The position numbers and the translations under genes are program-made. Below are positions 14,769 to 19,664 of a stretch of 19,664 bases of DNA, one piece after another. The notes below the pieces were generated by a model. The model was not told the origin of the DNA. It did not search any database and was given only the letters and a program-made list of their open reading frames with translations. The DNA comes from Terriglobia bacterium (GTDB taxonomy: Bacteria; Acidobacteriota; Terriglobia; UBA7540): contig JAIQGB010000055.1 of assembly GCA_020072905.1 (NCBI GenBank), positions 1 through 19,664 on the forward strand. Reading direction: 5' to 3'. Positions within the stretch are counted from its first letter, which is position 1; each line of letters begins with the position of its first letter.

Positions 14769-16687
14769 GCATTGCGAAGGTTCGGCGAGGGATTGACCCA
14801 CGCGAGGCCGGTTTCGTCAAACCAGTCGGCGCGTTCCCAGCCCCGCATCTTGATGACCCGCAGCTTCACGCCGATAGGGTTTTCGGCGTTGAACATTTCC
14901 GCCAGCTCGCCCACCGTCATCCCGTGGCGGATCGGCATGGGAAAGTACCCGACAAACGAGGTCAGACTCTTTTCGAGGATCGGCCCTTCGATGGAAAGGC
15001 CATTGATGGGGTTGGGCCGGTCGAGGACGAAAACCGTGAGATGTTTCTTGGCGGCGGCCTCCATGGCATAGGCGAGCGTCGTGATGTAAGTGTAAAACCG
15101 CACGCCGACATCCTGGATATCGAAGACCAGCGCATCCAGCCCGCGCAGCATCTTTTCCGTGGGGCGGGTTGTTGCCCCGTAGAGGCTGTAGACGCGCAGC
15201 CTCGTTTTTGGATCGTGACCCGAAATGACGGGCGCCCCTTCGGCCGCGGTGCCGGTAAAACCGTGCTCGGGGCCGAAGATCGCCTTCAGCTTCACGCCTC
15301 GAGCGTCATGGAGCACGTCGATGGTCCGGCGCCCCTCGCGGTCGCGACCCGTGTGGTTGGTGATCAGACCGACGCGCAGGCCAGCGAGCGGCGCGAAGTC
15401 TTCCGCCTCGAGGACATCGATCCCGGTTTCAACCCGGCCGTTCCGCACTCCACGCGTCCGGTAGCTGTTGGCGATTTCAGCGTAGCCGGTGATCGGACAA
15501 TGACTGGCAAGAATTCCCTCCGCCTGGCTCGCGCCCAGTGCCGTCGCGACGATGCTCGCCACGCGCGTCCGGAGCCCAACCACGTCGCCCTTGCCGTCCG
15601 GGTGGACGCGGTTCGAAAGAAGAATGATGTAGGTTTTCGAGACCGGATCAATCCAGATCGACGTTCCCGTAAAGCCCGTGTGGCCGTAGGACCCGATGGG
15701 GAAAAACTCGCCACGGTTCGAGGAGAACGGCGAGTCGATATCCCAGCCCAGGCCCCGCAACGCGAACTGGTTCCAGGGATTCTGCGGGGTCGTCATCTTC
15801 TCAATGGCCAGCGGGCTGAGGATGCGAACGCCGTAAAAAGTGCCGCCGTCCAGGAGCATTTGGGCGAAAATCGCCAGGTCGTCGGCCGTGGAAAACAGCC
15901 CCGCGTGACCTGCCACGCCGCCCATGTTGTAAGCTGTGGGGTCGTGCACTTCACCCCAAAGCATCTTGCCGGTGGTGCCATCTTGATACTGCGTCGGGGC
16001 GATTCGGCCGTGGAGGGCCGCGGGCGGATTGAAGCCCGTATCCTTCATCCCCAACGGCTTGAAGATATGCTCGGCGCAATAGAGGTCGAGAGGCTGACCG
16101 GAAACTCGCCGCACGACTTCGCCCAGAGTCTCGAAATTGATGTCGCTGTAGACGAACCGGGTGCCGGGAGGATCGACCGGCGTCTCCGCAATAATCATAT
16201 TCATGGCCGTGTCATATCCCGACCAATCCGGCTTCAAGTCCAGGTCGGGGGGGAGTCCGGAATAATGCGTCAGCAGCTCGCGCACGCTGATCTCCTCCTT
16301 GCTGTGGGCTTGGAATTCCGGCCAGTAGGTGCTCACCGGATCCTGCAACCGGATTTTCCCCTCCTCGACGAGCTGCATCACAGCGGTGGTGGTGGCAATC
16401 ACCTTGGTCAGGGAGGCCATATCGAAAATCGCGTCCTCGGTCATCGGTGACTCTTCGGGGACGAGCGAGCGACGCCCAAACGCTCGCCGGTACACGACCT
16501 TCCCCTCGTGGCCCACCAGGACCACGGCGCCCGGGCACTCGCCCTTCTGAATTGCCTCCTGAACGGCGGCCTCAATGTTGGCGAGCTGGGCCGTGTTCAT
16601 GTCGTCGGCAGTCCCAGCGCCTGGCACGGCCAACCCAACTGTCATGGAAGTGAGAATCGAGAAAAGCAGCACCCTGAGACGAGTCAT
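14741..16687 (-). CDS. namZ: Secreted fusion of serine hydrolase (beta-lactamase fold, AmiE-like) and NamZ exo-muramidase (DUF1343), C-terminally broken
   Basis: From ATG 16687 this is 648 residues with a Sec signal (MTRLRVLLFSILTSMTVGLA, cleavage near AGTADD). Residues about 30-390 are a serine beta-lactamase-like hydrolase with nucleophile motif S92-L-T-K95, Y180-S-D and H336-T-G. Residues 421 onward are DUF1343, GH171 exo-beta-N-acetylmuramidase: GLRVGLITNHTGRDREG, GPEHGF (473-478, holding the presumed catalytic Glu), DIQDVGVRFYTYI and VLDRPNPI. In B. subtilis, AmiE (YbbE) and NamZ (YbbC) are separate genes beside murQ; here the two activities are joined in one chain. The family match ends at NPSPNLRN (about residue 639). 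Nine unrelated residues and a stop follow, where foreign DNA enters. The hydrolase domain is intact, NamZ probably is not. GTG 16765 is a less likely start. Confidence 0.9.
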   Translation of the reverse strand: MTRLRVLLFSILTSMTVGLAVPGAGTADDMNTAQLANIEAAVQEAIQKGECPGAVVLVGHEGKVVYRRAFGRRSLVPEESPMTEDAIFDMASLTKVIATTTAVMQLVEEGKIRLQDPVSTYWPEFQAHSKEEISVRELLTHYSGLPPDLDLKPDWSGYDTAMNMIIAETPVDPPGTRFVYSDINFETLGEVVRRVSGQPLDLYCAEHIFKPLGMKDTGFNPPAALHGRIAPTQYQDGTTGKMLWGEVHDPTAYNMGGVAGHAGLFSTADDLAIFAQMLLDGGTFYGVRILSPLAIEKMTTPQNPWNQFALRGLGWDIDSPFSSNRGEFFPIGSYGHTGFTGTSIWIDPVSKTYIILLSNRVHPDGKGDVVGLRTRVASIVATALGASQAEGILASHCPITGYAEIANSYRTRGVRNGRVETGIDVLEAEDFAPLAGLRVGLITNHTGRDREGRRTIDVLHDARGVKLKAIFGPEHGFTGTAAEGAPVISGHDPKTRLRVYSLYGATTRPTEKMLRGLDALVFDIQDVGVRFYTYITTLAYAMEAAAKKHLTVFVLDRPNPINGLSIEGPILEKSLTSFVGYFPMPIRHGMTVGELAEMFNAENPIGVKLRVIKMRGWERADWFDETGLAWVNPSPNLRNALWKRWRTL

Positions 16688-16741
16688 CGCTTCGCGCCTT
16701 ATCCGATTTGCTGGCTGCCCTGCGTCGTCGAGTTTCTGACT

Positions 16742-16757
16742 TTTGTCTTTCGACAAA
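16742..16757. promoter_or_regulatory. Perfect dyad TTTGTC-N4-GACAAA, candidate operator in the salvage divergon
   Basis: A perfect 6-bp inverted repeat with a 4-base spacer spans 16742-16757. It overlaps the -35 box of the rightward promoter (16750-16755) and lies 55 bases upstream of the leftward namZ start, so a bound dimer could control both directions. The size and symmetry suit a dimeric helix-turn-helix repressor. No regulator gene is present in the window. No second copy was noticed. Confidence 0.5.
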
Positions 16758-16777
16758 TCCCGCACCTGCTATATACT
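16750..16777 (+). promoter_or_regulatory. Sigma-70 type promoter for symporter-murQ
   Basis: TCGACA (16750-16755) and TATACT (16772-16777) are 16 bases apart and each matches consensus in five of six positions. The predicted start is near 16784, giving a leader of about 53 bases before the ATG at 16837. The -35 box overlaps the TTTGTC-N4-GACAAA dyad. Confidence 0.55.
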
Positions 16778-16836
16778 CCCGCCGCTCTTCTGTCAATGCG
16801 AGCTTTCGAGTCGGCAAGCAGAACTCTAGGACGGTT

Positions 16837-18645
16837 ATGAAAATCACATTCTTGGACTGGATGGTCGTCGCCGCCTATTTTCTGGTCAACCTCCTCATCG
16901 GTCTCTACTACCGGCGGAAGGCCAGCAAGAGCACCGGCGACTTCTTTATTTCAGGGCGCGAGGTCACCTGGTGGCTGGCCGGGACGTCCATGGTGGCCGC
17001 GACGTTTGCCGCCGACACACCGCTGGCGGTCACCGGCTTCGTGGCCCGGCAGGGCATCGCCGGCAATTGGGTTTGGTGGAACTTCCTGATGAGCGGCATG
17101 ATGACCGTATTCTTCTTCGCGCGCTTCTGGCGGCGCGCCGAAGTCGTTACGGACGCCGAATTCGTCGAACTCCGCTACGCCGGCAAGCCTGCGGCGTTCT
17201 TGCGCGGCTTCCGTTCGATCTATTTCGGCATCCTCATGAACTGTCTCGTCGTCGGCTGGGTCAACCTGGCCATGGAAAAGATTCTCATGACCGCCCTCGG
17301 CATCTCCAAGACGCATGCTCTGCTGGTATGCCTTGCCGTGATGGCGATCACGGGTTTCTATACGACCATCTCCGGGCTCTGGGGCGTGCTCTGGACCGAC
17401 GTCATCCAGTTCGTGCTCAAGATGACGATGGTCATTGTCCTGGCGTATTACGGCGTGCGCGCCGTGGGCGGCATGGAGGCGTTGAAGGTCAAACTGGCGG
17501 CGATCGATGTGGCACGCGGCGCCGCCCAAGGTGGCTCCGGATCGATCCTCTCCTTTGTCCCCGACCTCAGTTCACCCTGGATGCCGCTGCTGACGTTTTG
17601 CGTTTATATCGGGGTGAGCTGGTGGGCCAACTGGTATCCCGGCGCCGAACCGGGGGGCGGCGGTTACGTGGCGCAGCGCATCTTCTGCGCGAAGGACGAG
17701 AAGCACTCCCTCTGGGCGACGCTCTGGTTCAACATCGCGCACTATGCTCTGCGCCCCTGGCCGTGGATCCTCACCGCACTGGCCTCGGTGGTCCTCTATC
17801 CGAACCTCGCGGATCCTGAGATCGGCTACATCAAGGTCTGGGTTGACTATCTGCCCGGAGCTTTCCGCGGGCTCATGCTGGCCGCGTTCGCGGCGGCCTA
17901 CATGTCAACGATCGCTACACAACTAAACTGGGGCTCCTCCTACATCATCAACGACTTTTACCGCCGCTTCATGGTCCGCGGGCGGGACGAAAGGCATTAC
18001 GTCTTCGCTTCGAAATTGGGCACTGCTTTCCTCGCCCTCCTCGGCGCGGGCGTATCGCTGGTGATGGGATCCGTGGGCGGGGCCTGGCAACTCCTTTTAG
18101 GGATTGGCGCGGGGACCGGTGCGGTCTATCTTCTGCGCTGGTACTGGTGGAGGATTAATGCCTGGTCCGAGGTCTCCGCAATGACCACCGCGGGGGTTGT
18201 GACCATCATCCTGCGCACCATGGTTCACCTTTCGGGCTCGGATTCGATTGTCTTCGCCAAATCGATTTTGATCACGGTGGCGATAACTTCGGTCGTCTGG
18301 ATCGCAGCGACGTTCCTGACGCGCGCCGAACCCGAGTCCAAGCTCCTGGAATTCTATCGCCGCGTGCGGCCGGGAATCACGGGCTGGAAGCACATTGCCG
18401 CCCAGGCGCCGGAAATCCCGCCCACTCACGACGGTTGGTATAATCTGATGGACTGGTTGCTCGGCTGCCTGATGGTTTTCATGGCGTTGTTTGGCATCGG
18501 GAAGATCGTGCTCGGCTCCCTCGGAGTCGGCCTGCTATTCTTGCTCATCTCTGCAATCTCCGGCTACGCGATCTATTGGGATTTCTCGCGCCGCGGCTGG
18601 GAAAGCCTGTCAGGCACGGAGCGTGGCGCCCAGCCGGCGAAGTGA
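16837..18645 (+). CDS. Sodium:solute symporter (SSS/SLC5), candidate MurNAc or muropeptide-sugar importer
   Basis: This 602-residue inner-membrane transporter is longer than the first symporter because of extra C-terminal helices. ATG 16837 follows AGGA (16828-16831) by 5 bases; the frame is open upstream to 16708 but that part is the promoter region. Family marks are GDFFISGREVTWWLAGTSMV then AATFAADTPLAVTGFVARQG, GLWGVLWTDVIQFVLKM, and SWWANWYPGAEPGGGGYVAQ, typical of the sugar-type SSS branch in Bacteroidota, Planctomycetota and Acidobacteriota. AAYMSTIATQLNWGSSYIIN carries the conserved Na2-site region. Gene order (divergent from NamZ, 70 bases before murQ) suggests it imports N-acetylmuramic acid or a related amino sugar with sodium, replacing the PTS transporter MurP. 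That substrate is inferred from context only. Confidence 0.93.
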   Translation: MKITFLDWMVVAAYFLVNLLIGLYYRRKASKSTGDFFISGREVTWWLAGTSMVAATFAADTPLAVTGFVARQGIAGNWVWWNFLMSGMMTVFFFARFWRRAEVVTDAEFVELRYAGKPAAFLRGFRSIYFGILMNCLVVGWVNLAMEKILMTALGISKTHALLVCLAVMAITGFYTTISGLWGVLWTDVIQFVLKMTMVIVLAYYGVRAVGGMEALKVKLAAIDVARGAAQGGSGSILSFVPDLSSPWMPLLTFCVYIGVSWWANWYPGAEPGGGGYVAQRIFCAKDEKHSLWATLWFNIAHYALRPWPWILTALASVVLYPNLADPEIGYIKVWVDYLPGAFRGLMLAAFAAAYMSTIATQLNWGSSYIINDFYRRFMVRGRDERHYVFASKLGTAFLALLGAGVSLVMGSVGGAWQLLLGIGAGTGAVYLLRWYWWRINAWSEVSAMTTAGVVTIILRTMVHLSGSDSIVFAKSILITVAITSVVWIAATFLTRAEPESKLLEFYRRVRPGITGWKHIAAQAPEIPPTHDGWYNLMDWLLGCLMVFMALFGIGKIVLGSLGVGLLFLLISAISGYAIYWDFSRRGWESLSGTERGAQPAK

Positions 18646-18715
18646 AGTACCATCCTGCCGAGTGGCCATGCTCTACGCTCGGGCCGCCTCTCCCGTGCTG
18701 CTTCGAGGCTTACCC

Positions 18716-19264
18716 ATGAAGCGCCGCGCTTTGAAACTCATCACGGAAAGAGAAAACCCGGCTTCCGTCGCCCTTGACGCCAAGCCCACTCGCGAAATCC
18801 TGCGCATCATCAACCGCGAGGACCATAAGGTCCCCGCCGCCGTCGCCAGAGTCATTCCGCAGATCGCGCAAGCCGTCGAGTTGATCGCCAAAGCTCTCAC
18901 GCAGGGAGGACGACTGATCTATCTGGGAGCAGGGACGAGCGGCCGCCTCGGCGTCCTCGACGCCGCAGAGTGCATCCCCACTTTTGGAACCGATCGCGTC
19001 ATCAGCGTGATGGCCGGGGCACCCCGGGCCTTGTACCGGCCCACGGAGGTCACGGAGGACGATCCGCGGCAGGCGGTGCGTGACTTGCAGTGCCTCCGGC
19101 TGGATTCGCGCGATGTCCTGGTGGGGATTTCAGCCAGCGGCCGCACACCTTATACTTGGGGAGGGATGCGCTTCGCGAAGCAACTCGGAGCCACGACGAT
19201 TGCTGTGACTTCGAACCCGGGAACGCCGCTGACCTGGCATACGCGGGGAAGTTCTTGGGCTTGA
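18716..19264 (+). pseudogene. murQ: N-acetylmuramic acid 6-phosphate etherase MurQ, truncated after about residue 172
   Basis: MurQ splits MurNAc-6-phosphate into GlcNAc-6-phosphate and D-lactate in cytoplasmic wall recycling. ATG 18716 follows GAGG (18705-18708) by 7 bases. The start KLITERENPASVALD is diagnostic, followed by the SIS-domain signature GGRLIYLGAGTSGRLGVLDA with AECIPTFG (catalytic-type E85), and EVTEDDP (E111/E114, the region of the second catalytic Glu). ISASGRTPY is present at 138-146. The match ends at NPGTPLT (about residue 173). Nine unrelated residues then lead to TGA at 19262. Normal MurQ is about 300 residues, so the C-terminal 40%, including the conserved GSTRMK segment, is missing. 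The product is unlikely to be active. It probably shares the symporter's transcript. Confidence 0.9.
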
Positions 19265-19664
19265 GCGAGCCCTGGAGTGCCTTGTCGGTGCACGGTAGGA
19301 ACGCGAAGCGGGTATCGGTGAGACAATTCCTGCAATGCTGAATACGCCCGGTCTTCGCTGCAAGTCCGATCAGCCCCTGGCCCAGGATCTCCTTGATGTG
19401 CCCGATGGGGCAGCCGTTGAAGAGGAGCGTCGTTGCCACCGTATGCCGCAGCATGTGCGCGGTCACTCGCTTCGGAAAACGGATCTCCCTGCGGAAGCGA
19501 ATAAACCAGACCTGCGCCGTCTCCCGTCTGAGTCGATGGCCGTGCGTACCCACCACAAAGAGCGCCTCGCCAGAGTCCTTGCGCCGGGTCACGTATTCTT
19601 TGACCCAGTTGAGCGAGCGGGGACTGAAAAACACCACGCGCTCCTTGTTGCCCTTGCCGATGAT
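19050..19664 (-). pseudogene. Tyrosine recombinase/integrase fragment, catalytic tyrosine missing
   Basis: The minus-strand frame is open from the window's right edge. It begins IIGKGNKERVVFFSPRSLNW, the beta-hairpin that carries the conserved lysine. TAHMLRHTVATTLLFNGCPI then supplies the HxxR box. The match ends at GHIKEILG (about 19385): the usual next histidine is Gln, and no catalytic tyrosine (typically an LETTxRYY-like segment) follows. The open frame runs on to 19050 only because it passes through unrecognised sequence and backwards through murQ, so that part is not real coding sequence. The N-terminal half with the first catalytic Arg lies outside the window. It looks like a decayed XerC/integron-type or phage-type recombinase that broke murQ, or a contig join. 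Confidence 0.78.
19236..19384. other. Unrecognised junction segment between murQ and recombinase fragment
   Basis: About 150 bases separate the last MurQ-like codon from the last recombinase-like codon. On the minus strand the recombinase frame continues through it, with a QHCRNC pair and LKPKNFPAYA, but this does not resemble the C-terminus of tyrosine recombinases. On the plus strand a frame reads ADLAYAGKFLGLSEPWSALS and ends at 19341. Neither is recognised, and no terminal inverted repeats or target duplications could be identified. It may belong to a further element or be an assembly join. Confidence 0.4.

Noticed and set aside
14924..16450. Plus-strand open frame of 508 codons opposite the hydrolase-NamZ gene
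   Set aside because: Antisense shadow: it has no motifs, and the minus strand carries the SxxK, HTG and DUF1343 signatures.

Overview
The window is about 19.7 kb of GC-rich bacterial chromosome. Gene style suggests a soil-type Acidobacteriota genome: a lone HAE-1 RND pump, a TraR/DksA–ComF–HNH cluster, two sodium:solute symporters, and arrays of 7-bp TCAGC-type repeats. That assignment is an inference from gene content and style, because no rRNA or other phylogenetic marker was analysed. No prophage or CRISPR array was seen. The only mobile-element trace is a partial tyrosine recombinase at the right edge.

Layout, left to right. (1) 1-1340, minus strand: the start of a respiratory complex I operon, nuoC then nuoD (cut by the window edge), behind a near-consensus promoter just downstream of tRNA-Ser(GCU). 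(2) 1650-6123, plus strand: a membrane-fusion lipoprotein and an HAE-1 family RND pump, overlapping by 4 bp. No TolC-type outer membrane protein or local regulator is present. (3) 6184-8090, minus strand: a likely operon of a TraR/DksA-type zinc protein, ComF and an HNH nuclease behind a near-perfect sigma-70 promoter. (4) 8176-9020, minus strand: an ECF sigma factor and a short zinc-finger anti-sigma factor, translationally coupled. (5) 9282-13473, plus strand: promoter, a leader carrying a large imperfect hairpin of TCAGC heptamers, then a sodium:solute symporter, an APC amino-acid permease and a secreted GH18-type glycosidase. (6) 13669-14214, minus strand: a small secreted protein of unknown function. 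(7) 14435-19264: a peptidoglycan-salvage divergon. A secreted two-domain protein (serine hydrolase of beta-lactamase fold joined to DUF1343/NamZ exo-muramidase) reads leftward. A 602-residue sodium:solute symporter and MurQ read rightward. Between them lies a promoter with a perfect TTTGTC-N4-GACAAA dyad over its -35 box.

The most interesting part is region 7. Its genes suggest a route in which peptides are trimmed from wall fragments, MurNAc is released outside the cytoplasm, imported by a sodium symporter instead of a PTS, and (after a kinase not seen here) converted by MurQ. Both enzymes are damaged in this copy. NamZ has lost about 90 codons near its C-terminus, replaced by about 108 bp that reads as a piece of an alpha/beta-hydrolase, and its C-terminal 75 codons lie beyond. 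MurQ stops after its first 60% and runs into about 150 bp of unrecognised sequence and then a tyrosine-recombinase fragment. These are either real recombination scars or assembly joins. Read mapping would settle which.
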